Origin: a virus
Virus record (IMG/VR): IMGVR_UViG_3300025870_001054
Location: 1 to 39,026 of that record
DNA length: 39,026 bases
Strand: one strand, 5' to 3'
The notes beneath the pieces are model-generated. The model was not told where the DNA came from, made no database searches, and saw only the letters and a program-made list of their open reading frames with translations. The stretch's first letter is position 1, and every line of letters starts with the position of its first letter. Positions 6,185 through 13,905 of this stretch are shown in pieces. The position numbers and the translations under genes were made by a program.

Positions 6185-7273
6185 ATGAGTCTATTAGACA
6201 AACTTGTGAAAAACAGTACCATTAAAATGACGGCTCCTATTATGGATTCCAAAGTTTATGGTAAAAAAGATATGGCCCCTACGCAGGTTCCTATGGTAAA
6301 CGTTGCATTATCAGGTCGTATTGATGGTGGATTGACGCCAGGTCTCCTTGTACTGGCTGGTCCATCTAAGCACTTTAAATCAGCGTTTGCCCTGCTGATG
6401 GCTGGTGCTTATATGCAACGAAACCCAGATGCTGTATTACTATTTTATGATGCAGAATTTGGTACACCTCAAGCTTACTTTGACAGCTTTGGTATTGATA
6501 TGGACCGTGTTGTTCATACACCAATTACCGATGTTGAAGAACTTAAGTTTGATATTGCTCAACAACTTGATAAAATCGAAAAGGGTGAAAAAGTAATCAT
6601 CGTAATCGATTCAGTTGGTAACCTTGCATCTAAGAAAGAAGCGCAAGACGCGCTTGATGGTAAATCAGTAGCAGACATGTCTCGAGCAAAAGCTCTTAAG
6701 TCTCTGTTCCGTATTGTAACACCACACCTCAATCTTAAAGATATTCCACTCATTGCAGTTAACCATACATACAAAGAGATTGGTTTGTTTCCTAAGGATG
6801 TTGTGTCTGGTGGTACAGGTATTTACTATTCAGCCGATACTATTTGGATTATTGGTCGTCAACAAGACAAGGTTGGTACTGAAATTCAAGGTTATCACTT
6901 TGTTATTAATATTGAGAAATCTCGTCATGTACGAGAAAAATCTAAAATTCCAATCAGCGTAAGCTATGAGGGTGGTATCGTTAAATGGTCCGGTCTTATG
7001 GATGTAGCTGAAAAAGGTGGTTACCTTCGTAAACCAAAAGTTGGTTGGTATGAAGCAGTTAATCCGGAAACCGGTGAGGTTATCTCTGAGAAACTGATGC
7101 GTGCTAAAGAAGTTAACGATAATAAAGAGTTTTGGCTAATGATGTTTGAAAAGACAGATTTTAGCGCTTACATTAAAAACTCGTTTGCAATTGGAGCGTC
7201 AGGTAATATTATGAGATCTGACGAGCCAACGGTTGAAGAAGTCGACGAAGTCATTGGTGACGATGAAGATTAA
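6185..7273 (+). CDS. uvsX: UvsX recombinase (RecA family)
   Basis: A 362-aa strand-exchange protein for recombination-dependent replication. Walker A is GPSKHFKS (59-66), close to T4 UvsX GPSKSFKS, with Walker B at VIIVID (137-142). Length is near T4 UvsX (391). An acidic tail (EEVDEVIGDDED) ends the protein. The gene follows the coiled-coil ORF by one base and is the last of the 33-59-32 run. A new promoter directly after its stop serves gene 41. Confidence 0.95.
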   Translation: MSLLDKLVKNSTIKMTAPIMDSKVYGKKDMAPTQVPMVNVALSGRIDGGLTPGLLVLAGPSKHFKSAFALLMAGAYMQRNPDAVLLFYDAEFGTPQAYFDSFGIDMDRVVHTPITDVEELKFDIAQQLDKIEKGEKVIIVIDSVGNLASKKEAQDALDGKSVADMSRAKALKSLFRIVTPHLNLKDIPLIAVNHTYKEIGLFPKDVVSGGTGIYYSADTIWIIGRQQDKVGTEIQGYHFVINIEKSRHVREKSKIPISVSYEGGIVKWSGLMDVAEKGGYLRKPKVGWYEAVNPETGEVISEKLMRAKEVNDNKEFWLMMFEKTDFSAYIKNSFAIGASGNIMRSDEPTVEEVDEVIGDDED

Positions 7274-7278
7274 ACTTG

Positions 7279-7307
7279 TTGACAAATTTGACTAAGTGTT
7301 ATATTAT
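7279..7307 (+). promoter_or_regulatory. Sigma70 promoter for gene 41
   Basis: TTGACA at 7279-7284, a 17-bp spacer and TATTAT at 7302-7307. The expected start near 7314 lies inside the left arm of a hairpin (7312-7338). Confidence 0.7.
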
Positions 7308-7311
7308 AAAT

Positions 7312-7338
7312 CTATGGCGGCTATATTGGTCGCCATAG
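7312..7338 (+). promoter_or_regulatory. Hairpin at the 5' end of the gene 41 transcript
   Basis: CTATGGCG (7312-7319) and CGCCATAG (7331-7338) are perfect inverted repeats around an 11-nt loop. No T-run follows, so this is not an intrinsic terminator. It may be an operator over the start site or, if the start lies upstream, a 5' stabilising structure. Confidence 0.55.
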
Positions 7339-7362
7339 TTCACTTAAATCTGGAAACGATAC

Positions 7363-8790
7363 ATGATAGAAAATACTGTAATTTCTAATTTGGTTTTTAA
7401 CGAGGATTATTTTCGTAAGGTATATCCTTATATTAAACCTGATTACTTTGAAGATACTAATATTCAAAAAATCTTTAATACTTATTCCGAATATGTTGAG
7501 GAATACAGGGAGCCTCCATCAGTTGAGGTTCTTAAACTTTGTTTAGATAAACGTAAAGATTTAAACGAAGACACATACAAAAATGTTATGGCTACGGTCG
7601 ACACTCTAACACGCGACCATGATACAGACCAAGAGTGGCTTGTAAAAGAAACAGAAAAGTTTTGCCAAGACAGAGATTTATTTAATGCTATTCGTAAAGC
7701 TATTCTTGTTGTTGATGGTTCTGATAAAGAGCTAGGGAAAGACGCATTACCTGGCCTATTACAAGACTCACTTAGTATTAGTTTTGATACAAGCGTTGGC
7801 CATGATTACCTTGAAGATTATGATTCCCGATACGACTTTTATCATAAGAAAGAGGAACGAATTCCTTTTGATATTGAATTGCTCAACAAGATTACCAAAG
7901 GTGGCTTACCACGTAAATCTATGACAGTTCTATTGGCTACAACCGGTGGTGGTAAATCATTGGTCAAATGTCATGTTGCGGCTGGCGCTTTGTTGCAAGG
8001 TAAAAACGTTTTATATATTACTAAGGAAATGGCTGAAGAACGCATCTCAGAACGTATTGATGCTAATATGCTCGACGTTACTATTGATGAAGTTTCTGAA
8101 ATGCCACGTGATGTTTATGCAAAACGCATGGAACGTATCAAAGGCAAATCTACTGGAAAACTTGTTGTTAAAGAATATCCAACTGGTTCTGCTCATGTTG
8201 GCCATTTCAGACATCTACTTACTGAACTTCGTATGAAGAAAAACTTTAAACCAGATATTATTATGATTGATTACCTAAATATTTGTGCGTCAGCTCGAAT
8301 TAAAGGCGCGGCTGCAGCTAATTCATATACTTTAGTTAAATCAATTGCAGAGGAGGTACGTGGTCTTGCGATGGAATACAATTGCGCTATTATTACTAGC
8401 TCTCAGTTTAATCGTGATGGTTATGGCAACTCTGACGTGGATCTCACTAATACTTCTGAGAGTATGGGAATTACCCATACTGCTGACTGCATTCTGGGTT
8501 TAATCACAACTGAAGAACTAGACAGCCTTGGTCAACTTATGATCAAACAACTTAAAAATCGTTGGGGTGACTTAAGTTATTACCGTCGGTTTGTAGTCGG
8601 TATTGATCGAGCTAAAATGCAACTATATGATCTCGAGCAAAGTGCTCAATCAAACGTAAGTCAAGCACAATCTGCGGCTAATACTGTTCCGCGACCTAGC
8701 ATTAACTTTAATGATGATAGTCCTGTGTTTGATAAAGGAGCATTTACTGAGAAGAAAAAATCCTTATTTGGAGCTGGTGGTATCACTTAA
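7363..8790 (+). CDS. 41: gp41 replicative helicase (DnaB family)
   Basis: A 475-aa hexameric 5'-3' helicase that works with the gp61 primase. The N-terminal helical domain is about 1-150. The RecA-type motor has Walker A TTGGGKS (193-199) and Walker B DIIMIDYLN (298-306), then the SSQFNR region near 347 typical of DnaB motif H3. Length matches T4 gp41 (475). A modest GGAAAC precedes the ATG. It has its own promoter with a 5' hairpin and ends directly before a late promoter. Confidence 0.95.
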   Translation: MIENTVISNLVFNEDYFRKVYPYIKPDYFEDTNIQKIFNTYSEYVEEYREPPSVEVLKLCLDKRKDLNEDTYKNVMATVDTLTRDHDTDQEWLVKETEKFCQDRDLFNAIRKAILVVDGSDKELGKDALPGLLQDSLSISFDTSVGHDYLEDYDSRYDFYHKKEERIPFDIELLNKITKGGLPRKSMTVLLATTGGGKSLVKCHVAAGALLQGKNVLYITKEMAEERISERIDANMLDVTIDEVSEMPRDVYAKRMERIKGKSTGKLVVKEYPTGSAHVGHFRHLLTELRMKKNFKPDIIMIDYLNICASARIKGAAAANSYTLVKSIAEEVRGLAMEYNCAIITSSQFNRDGYGNSDVDLTNTSESMGITHTADCILGLITTEELDSLGQLMIKQLKNRWGDLSYYRRFVVGIDRAKMQLYDLEQSAQSNVSQAQSAANTVPRPSINFNDDSPVFDKGAFTEKKKSLFGAGGIT

Positions 8791-8798
8791 TATAAATA
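8791..8798 (+). promoter_or_regulatory. Late promoter octamer ahead of the nuclease-like gene
   Basis: Exact TATAAATA directly after the gene 41 stop and 27 nt before the TTG start at 8825. It would switch expression from replication to late genes. Confidence 0.65.
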
Positions 8799-8824
8799 AA
8801 AGTAAAACATAAAAGAGGTTTGTT

Positions 8825-9754
8825 TTGATTAGCTTTAAGGGGTATATCACGGAAATGGCCAACACTGATTCTGCTGATATTAATGAAATCCAATTGGGCT
8901 TTTTCTTGTCTAACAATTGGAAAAATTTTGATGGTGCAAACGCCGCCAAAAAACAATTAAAAGATAAAACTGACAAGGTTGGTACTGCAGAATATAATTC
9001 TCAGACTGAAAAAGCTAAGGCAATGGCCAAGGAAGTATTATCTTGGTCAAAGGATAACGGCTATAGTGGTAAAGTTAAACGGGTTTGGTGGACTGCCAGA
9101 CCCGGCATTTTAGCAAAGGCTGTTGGTAAAACAGTAGATAGTCGTAAAAACCCAACTGATATTCTTGTACAGTTTTCAGACGATAAATTCTTAGGCTTAT
9201 CAGCAAAATCAACAAAGACACAAGGTGATATTGGATTTAAGAATCCTGGCCTTGGTACTATTGAGAAAGCTGTTGGTAAAATGCCAAACTTTGCTCAAGA
9301 TGCTGTTGATACTCTTATGAAAAACTATCCTAACTTAAGCACCGCTGCGAGCAAACGTAAATCTGAAATACGAGCTGACGATGGTATTGGCAAAGCTGCT
9401 GAGTACTTAGGAACTGCGGTACTTAATAAAATTAGAGATGACCTATTCAAAAAATTAAATGGTATGAGAGAAAAAGACTTAGTAAATTATATCATTAATG
9501 ATTGGATGGATGCAACTGCCGTATATCCTAGGTACATTAAAATTACTGGTATGCGTGTAGGTGCTAAGGTTGAAGATCCTTTATCAAATAGCAAACTTTC
9601 AAAGTTAATGCTAGGTAATATTAAATTAGTCAAGGTCGGAAACGACAGTGTTGGAATTATGGCAGATGGTAATCGTATTATGAAAATGCGTGCTAAATAC
9701 GAGTCACAAAAGCTTGCCTCAACAATTAAATTTTCTGGAGATCCTTGGAAATGA
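8825..9754 (+). CDS. Late protein with capsid-targeting-like N-terminus, nuclease-like
   Basis: A 309-aa protein starting with TTG after AAAGAGG. Its first ten residues (MISFKGYITE) match the pattern of the T4 internal-protein capsid-targeting sequence (MKTYQEFIAE), which the gp21 protease cleaves after Glu10. A candidate PD-(D/E)xK nuclease core is visible: TDILVQF with D112, then LGLSAKS with S126-A-K128, and a possible upstream motif WWTARPG (88-94). I know homologues only as hypothetical proteins of marine T4-like phages. Its stop overlaps the next gene, which has the same N-terminal module. Packaging in the head and nuclease activity are both inferences; the late promoter supports a virion role. 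Confidence 0.75.
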   Translation: MISFKGYITEMANTDSADINEIQLGFFLSNNWKNFDGANAAKKQLKDKTDKVGTAEYNSQTEKAKAMAKEVLSWSKDNGYSGKVKRVWWTARPGILAKAVGKTVDSRKNPTDILVQFSDDKFLGLSAKSTKTQGDIGFKNPGLGTIEKAVGKMPNFAQDAVDTLMKNYPNLSTAASKRKSEIRADDGIGKAAEYLGTAVLNKIRDDLFKKLNGMREKDLVNYIINDWMDATAVYPRYIKITGMRVGAKVEDPLSNSKLSKLMLGNIKLVKVGNDSVGIMADGNRIMKMRAKYESQKLASTIKFSGDPWK

Positions 9755-10980
9755 TAAGATTTAAAAAGTTCATCGCGGAATCTAAAAATACGCACATGGA
9801 ACACCTTGAAGATAACATTCTCAACAATGGTGTTATTGGAACTCGAGATTCAATCAACTTCCTTAGAGCTTTAAGAGATATGCTTGCAGGTAGTAGTAAA
9901 TCTAAAATAAACGTTACAGTTAAATGGGATGGTGCACCAGCAATCTTTGCCGGTACTGATCCAACTGATGGTAAATTCTTTGTTGCCAAGAAAGGTATCT
10001 TTAATAAGAACCCAAAGGTATACAAAACAAACGCAGATGTTGACGCCGACACAAAAGGCGATTTGAATACAAAATTAAAACTAGCTTTGGCTGAGTTTCC
10101 TAAACTCGGTATCAAAGGAATAGTACAAGGCGACTTTTTATATGCTAAAGAAGATCTCAAAGAGGTGGACATTAATGGTGAACCGCACGTTACTTTCCAT
10201 CCTAACACTATTGTTTACGCGGTACCTAAAGCATCAAAACTCGGTAAAGAAATACTCGGATCCAAGATCGGAGTGGTATGGCATACAACGTACCGAGGAA
10301 CAGAATTTGAAAAAATGTCTGCAGCTTTTGGAGAGGAGATTGCATCAGGCCTCTCAAAAGTAAAAAGCATTTGGTCAGTAGATGCTGTGTATAAAGACTT
10401 GTCTGGAACCGCAAATATGACTAAGAAGGAAACTGATGAAGTAACTAAAATCTTATCATCCGCCGGTAAAAAATTCAATACAATTAAGAAAGAAACTCTT
10501 AATGGTATTTCTCAGAATCCAGATACATTACAAAAAGTTAAAACATTTGTTAATAGCAAAATTCGTATTGGCGAAAGAATTAAGAATCCTCGTAAATTAG
10601 CTAAGGATCTGACTGATTATATTGATGACTATTACGAACAGCAAGCTGCTACTCGTAAGACTGATAAGGGTAAAGCTGCTCAACGCCAGAAAAAAGATGC
10701 TACATTAGATTATTTTAAACGTACACCAGAATCTCAAATTACTGCGATGTTTGAATTATATAATTTGCTTATAGATGCAAAACACATTTTAATTGGAAAA
10801 TTAGATAGAGCAAAAACAATTGGTACGTTCTTAAAAACAAAAGAAGGTTATCAAGTAACTGGCAGCGAAGGCTTTGTTGCTATTGACCACATGGGTAAGA
10901 ACGCAGTTAAACTCGTCGATAGACTTGAGTTTAGTAATGCAAACTTCTCCGACAAATATATTAAAGGGTGGGAAAAATAA
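9751..10980 (+). CDS. Nucleotidyltransferase/ligase-like late protein, capsid-targeting-like N-terminus
   Basis: A 409-aa protein. The ATG at 9751 overlaps the previous stop and has GGAG 10 nt upstream, preferred over TTG at 9745. It begins MIRFKKFIAE, a close match to the T4 capsid-targeting decamer. The body has features of the DNA/RNA ligase-mRNA capping nucleotidyltransferase fold: KWDG at 58-61 (KxDG motif I with the candidate nucleotidylated Lys58), FFVAKKGIF just after, GIVQGDFLYAK (motif III-like), and SEGFVAID with VKLVDR near the C-terminus (motifs IV and V-like). The family is common in marine T4-like phages as a hypothetical protein. Ligase activity is not established. Confidence 0.78.
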   Translation: MIRFKKFIAESKNTHMEHLEDNILNNGVIGTRDSINFLRALRDMLAGSSKSKINVTVKWDGAPAIFAGTDPTDGKFFVAKKGIFNKNPKVYKTNADVDADTKGDLNTKLKLALAEFPKLGIKGIVQGDFLYAKEDLKEVDINGEPHVTFHPNTIVYAVPKASKLGKEILGSKIGVVWHTTYRGTEFEKMSAAFGEEIASGLSKVKSIWSVDAVYKDLSGTANMTKKETDEVTKILSSAGKKFNTIKKETLNGISQNPDTLQKVKTFVNSKIRIGERIKNPRKLAKDLTDYIDDYYEQQAATRKTDKGKAAQRQKKDATLDYFKRTPESQITAMFELYNLLIDAKHILIGKLDRAKTIGTFLKTKEGYQVTGSEGFVAIDHMGKNAVKLVDRLEFSNANFSDKYIKGWEK

Positions 10981-11204
10981 TGGCATGGGTTGACGTACCA
11001 GGATCAAACGCTATTTGGCAATATGATAATGCAGCTACAGCAGCAGATACATATGTTGATGCAAACGGAACAACAGCCGCAGGCATTAGAACATTTACAC
11101 CTACCGGCGGTAACGCTCAGCTAACTTATGTTAAAGTACGTAAGAAGGGCGAGACTATTGAACGTGGCGAATTAAGCAAAAACTATTATGACGGGAAAAT
11201 CTAA
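10980..11204 (+). CDS. Small late, probably virion-associated protein
   Basis: A 74-aa protein starting at the TAATG overlap (ATG at 10980). The sequence is beta-prone and rich in Ala/Thr/Asn (SNAIWQYDNAATAADTY), with a conserved-looking end, KKGETIERGELSKNYYDGK. It resembles small structural proteins of marine T4-like phages, from memory. It ends the operon starting at the late promoter at 8791. No function can be given beyond a likely virion association. Confidence 0.65.
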   Translation: MAWVDVPGSNAIWQYDNAATAADTYVDANGTTAAGIRTFTPTGGNAQLTYVKVRKKGETIERGELSKNYYDGKI

Positions 11205-11232
11205 TGGTTGATAACCCGACATAATGCCACAG

Positions 11233-11259
11233 TTGACACTGGTGAATACCGGCTATACC
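11233..11259 (+). promoter_or_regulatory. Weak sigma70-like promoter candidate
   Basis: TTGACA at 11233-11238 and TATACC at 11254-11259, with a short 15-bp spacer. An AATAAATA at 11291-11298, one base off the late octamer, is the other candidate for the cassette starting at 11380. Confidence 0.3.
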
Positions 11260-11379
11260 AAATTGGTAACCCTTGTTTACCTATTTTCCTAATAAATATA
11301 TTTGTAAAAAGGATTAAACCTAGGCATACGGTCTAGGATCGGATCATACAACATACACATATATTAGAGGAAACGGAAT

Positions 11380-11634
11380 ATGTCACAAGCTATCCTTACA
11401 GCTCACAGTTTTTTAACACAAGGTGTTGAAGGTTTCATGGATTTTATGAAATCAGTAAACGAAAAAAGAATTCAGCAAAAAGCAATTCGCATGACTGAAA
11501 AAGAATTGTCACGATTATCAAACGCAGAGTTAGATGATATTGGAATTACTCGTGGAGATATTCACACTATCGCACGCTCATCAGTTGCTATCAACAACGT
11601 AAGAGCAAATAACAATTTGCGAGGTTGGGTATAA
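11380..11634 (+). CDS. DUF1127 domain protein
   Basis: An 84-aa protein with TTAGAGGAAA upstream. Residues about 40-66 (EKELSRLSNAELDDIGITRG followed by DIHTIAR) match the DUF1127/YjiS pattern of short Arg-rich proteins that are abundant in alphaproteobacteria. Bacterial members have been linked to RNA binding, RNA turnover and phosphate or carbon regulation. The N-terminal 35 residues form an extra amphipathic helix. It heads a three-gene cassette with overlapping starts. A phage copy may imitate a host regulator; this is inference. Confidence 0.82.
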   Translation: MSQAILTAHSFLTQGVEGFMDFMKSVNEKRIQQKAIRMTEKELSRLSNAELDDIGITRGDIHTIARSSVAINNVRANNNLRGWV

Positions 11635-11825
11635 TGGAAGTAGTAGGAAACACACCAGTAGAAACACCACGCTTCATCCGTAAGTTTGGAAAAATCATTG
11701 TTGCAATCGGAATGGGTGTATGGGCATTTGGTGAATCAGCAGGTAGAGCAAGAGCAGCAGCTGAATTATCACGTCAAGGATATCACCAAGAAGCAAGACG
11801 TTTGATGTTAGGAGACAATGCATGA
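11634..11825 (+). CDS. 63-aa protein with one hydrophobic helix
   Basis: The start is taken at the TAATG overlap (11634) rather than TTG at 11625. A hydrophobic stretch (KIIVAIGMGVWAFG, about 20-33) could be a membrane anchor, followed by a basic helix GRARAAAELSRQGYHQEARR. Its RQGYHQEARRLM end resembles the RQSGHHRAANEI stretch of the next gene, so the cassette may share a motif. No family is identified with certainty. Confidence 0.65.
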   Translation: MEVVGNTPVETPRFIRKFGKIIVAIGMGVWAFGESAGRARAAAELSRQGYHQEARRLMLGDNA

Positions 11826-11956
11826 TTAAGAAGTTTATGAAAGCAATGGAATACCGCAGCTACTGTATGGCTATTCGTCAATTACGTCAAAGTGGACATC
11901 ACAGAGCAGCTAATGAAATTTCTGAGTACAAACATAGTATGTATCCAACTCACTAA
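11822..11956 (+). CDS. 44-aa basic protein, third gene of the DUF1127 cassette
   Basis: The start overlaps the previous stop (ATGA at 11822-11825). The peptide begins MIKKFMKAMEYRSY and contains QLRQSGHHRAANEISEY, similar to the end of the preceding protein. It is small, basic and helix-prone, with no membrane segment. It is followed by the late promoter and terminator at 11975-12010. Confidence 0.55.
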   Translation: MIKKFMKAMEYRSYCMAIRQLRQSGHHRAANEISEYKHSMYPTH

Positions 11957-11974
11957 TTACCGTTTTGAAATCCA

Positions 11975-11982
11975 TATAAATA
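11975..11982 (+). promoter_or_regulatory. Late promoter octamer of the glycan-modifying operon
   Basis: Exact TATAAATA, 48 nt before the methyltransferase at 12030. The expected start near 11988 falls in the left arm of the next terminator, so its own transcripts would lack that arm and should escape termination. Confidence 0.6.
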
Positions 11983-11984
11983 CT

Positions 11985-12010
11985 AAGGTAGGCGAAAGTC
12001 TACCTTTTTT
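11985..12010 (+). terminator. Rho-independent terminator overlapping a late start site
   Basis: AAGGTAGGC (11985-11993) pairs with GTCTACCTT (11998-12006), with one G-U pair, around a GAAA tetraloop; a T-run continues to 12010. It ends transcripts from the DUF1127 cassette. Confidence 0.85.
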
Positions 12011-12029
12011 GATTTAATGGAGAGAGATT

Positions 12030-12593
12030 ATGGGAAGAATACGTGATAGAGGCCACGACGGTGGTAACGTTTATAGATGGCAAACCTTAGCCAATTTTGT
12101 TAACAGCAACGGATTTACTAAAGGCGCAGAACTTGGTATTCATGACGGTGTTAATTATAGGTTTCTAATTCAAAACTGTCCTAACCTTCATATGATCGGT
12201 GTAGATTTATATGAAGCACAACCAGATAATAATGGTCCAGAAAAATGGACTCCAGGCGAACATGGACACGCATGGGATCATAATTCTTATTATCAAAACA
12301 TGCTTAAATTTAGCAGTCATTTTCCAAACCGTACACAAATTGTTAAAGACTATACAACCAATGCTTGCAATGAAGTAGAGGATGGTTCACTTGATTTTAT
12401 TTTTATTGATGCCGACCATGGATATGAAGGATGCTTAAGAGATATTAAAGCTTGGGATAGTAAGGTACGAGAAGGCGGTATTGTGTTTGGGCATGACATT
12501 CATTTTCCAACCGTACAAAGAGCTGTTACTGAATTTTATGGTGAAAACTCTTGGTTTGTTGAAGATGACTTCATCTGGTGGATTCAAAAGTAA
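12030..12593 (+). CDS. Class I SAM-dependent methyltransferase
   Basis: A 187-aa protein with a GGAGAGAG site. The glycine-rich SAM loop is GAELGIHDGVN (about 32-42), an acidic strand end is GVDLYEA (57-63), and motif DFIFIDADHGYEG lies near 126-138, as in methyltransferases of sugars and small molecules. It is first in a four-gene run with two glycosyltransferases and a sulfotransferase, so a sugar O-methylation role is plausible. The late promoter at 11975 points to virion or late surface modification. Confidence 0.8.
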   Translation: MGRIRDRGHDGGNVYRWQTLANFVNSNGFTKGAELGIHDGVNYRFLIQNCPNLHMIGVDLYEAQPDNNGPEKWTPGEHGHAWDHNSYYQNMLKFSSHFPNRTQIVKDYTTNACNEVEDGSLDFIFIDADHGYEGCLRDIKAWDSKVREGGIVFGHDIHFPTVQRAVTEFYGENSWFVEDDFIWWIQK

Positions 12594-13243
12594 TGAATAT
12601 CGAAAAGAAACTCAGTCAAATATGGATTGGTCCAAAGCCCGCTCCATTGCAGTGGATGCACACTTGGCGTGATAAACATCCTGAGTGGGAATATTCTATA
12701 TTTACAGATGAAATGTTACGATCACGTAAGTGGTTTAATTCACACTTAATTGAACATTATTATAACACTCGTAAATGGCCAGGTGTATCAGATCTTATTA
12801 GATACGAACTATTGTATGAACGTGGGGGGTTTTGGCCTGAAGCTGATATGACTTGTTTAGAAAATACTGATGAGTTATTTACTGCACCAAAAAACCATGC
12901 TTATTCTTGTTATGAGAACGAAAGAGGTAGGCAAAATTTTATTCAACCAATTATGGCTGCTAATCCAGAAAATGTTTTCGTTAGACATGTTATTGAAACA
13001 TTACATAAAGTAAGACCTGAGCACTTATCACCAGAACCTTTTAGGTCTACGGGTAATATGTTTTTAGCTCAACACATTCCTCAATTCAGGGAAATGCTTA
13101 CAATTTGGCCTTCACATTATTTTATTCCGTTGTATTATATCGGTGGGGCTAAAAGGTATGATGGACCTGATAAAGTATATGCCGACCACAAATGGGGATC
13201 AACCGGCCACGCAAATAGTATTGATTATGGAAAGGGAGTGTAA
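12593..13243 (+). CDS. Glycosyltransferase with GT32-like sugar-binding region
   Basis: A 216-aa protein starting at the TAATG overlap; GTG at 12578 is less likely. The N-terminus KLSQIWIGPKPAP and the core SDLIRYELLYERGGFWPEAD (66-85) match the DXD-sugar-binding (Gly_transf_sug) family, where the Asp pair binds metal and nucleotide sugar. Here the DxD is E83-A-D85, so the first acid is Glu. No membrane segment. The donor and acceptor cannot be read from sequence. Confidence 0.78.
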   Translation: MNIEKKLSQIWIGPKPAPLQWMHTWRDKHPEWEYSIFTDEMLRSRKWFNSHLIEHYYNTRKWPGVSDLIRYELLYERGGFWPEADMTCLENTDELFTAPKNHAYSCYENERGRQNFIQPIMAANPENVFVRHVIETLHKVRPEHLSPEPFRSTGNMFLAQHIPQFREMLTIWPSHYFIPLYYIGGAKRYDGPDKVYADHKWGSTGHANSIDYGKGV

Positions 13244-13902
13244 TGTATATATCGCACAAATATAAATTGATTTACTTAAGAAGTCCTAAAACAGGCAGCT
13301 CATCATTATCAGAGTTTTTTATTAGAAACATTCCTGACCCAAGCGCAGTATATACACCGGTTGAAGATTCAAGAATACAGGGAACTGTTTCTCCTAATTT
13401 AATAGCTAAGTATTCAGCAAACTATAAATTCTATCACTTTACAATAGAAGATCTAATTAAAGAAAAGTTGATTACCGAGGAACAAGCAAACACATATAAA
13501 GTGGTATCAGTTATAAGAGATCCAGTTGATAGACAAAAAAGTTTCTTTTACTTCTATGGTAAATGGAAAGGTCGTGGGCAGCCTTTGAATTTAAATCATT
13601 ATAAGGCATGGGCTCCTAATGGATACTTCCAAGGTGAACCAAATTCTGCTATTAAACAATCAGACTTTTTAAAGCTTGGTGATAAATACATTGGAGAGTT
13701 TTGGTTATATGAAGACTTAAACTATAAAGTAATTGAATTAATGAAACAATTACAAATTAAAATAGAACATCCTCTTCCAAGCCATAAATCAAACTTTAGA
13801 AAAGCTCGAGAAAACGAAATAACATTTGATAGTGAAATTATGGATAAGATGCTAGAAGTATTTGCACCTGATTTTGAAACATATAATGAGTTGAAAGGCT
13901 AA
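13243..13902 (+). CDS. PAPS-dependent sulfotransferase-like protein
   Basis: A 219-aa protein starting at the TAATG overlap. The N-terminal loop RSPKTGSSSLSEFF (13-26) is the 5'-phosphosulfate-binding motif of the Sulfotransfer_2 type. VVSVIRDPVDRQKSFFYF (87-104) is the 3'-phosphate-binding motif with R92 and S100. The end (EVFAPDFETYNEL) is typical of the family. It would move sulfate from host PAPS to a hydroxyl, probably on a sugar made by neighbouring transferases. Phage sulfotransferases are uncommon; a second occurs in the fusion protein at 31275. Confidence 0.82.
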   Translation: MYISHKYKLIYLRSPKTGSSSLSEFFIRNIPDPSAVYTPVEDSRIQGTVSPNLIAKYSANYKFYHFTIEDLIKEKLITEEQANTYKVVSVIRDPVDRQKSFFYFYGKWKGRGQPLNLNHYKAWAPNGYFQGEPNSAIKQSDFLKLGDKYIGEFWLYEDLNYKVIELMKQLQIKIEHPLPSHKSNFRKARENEITFDSEIMDKMLEVFAPDFETYNELKG

Positions 13903-13905
13903 CTA

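Noticed and set aside
9726-10208. 160-codon minus-strand ORF
   Set aside because: Lies opposite the ligase-like gene with composition typical of antisense translation of Lys-rich coding DNA.
12578-12592. GTG start for the GT32-like gene
   Set aside because: The ATG five codons later forms a TAATG overlap with the upstream stop, the pattern used through this operon.
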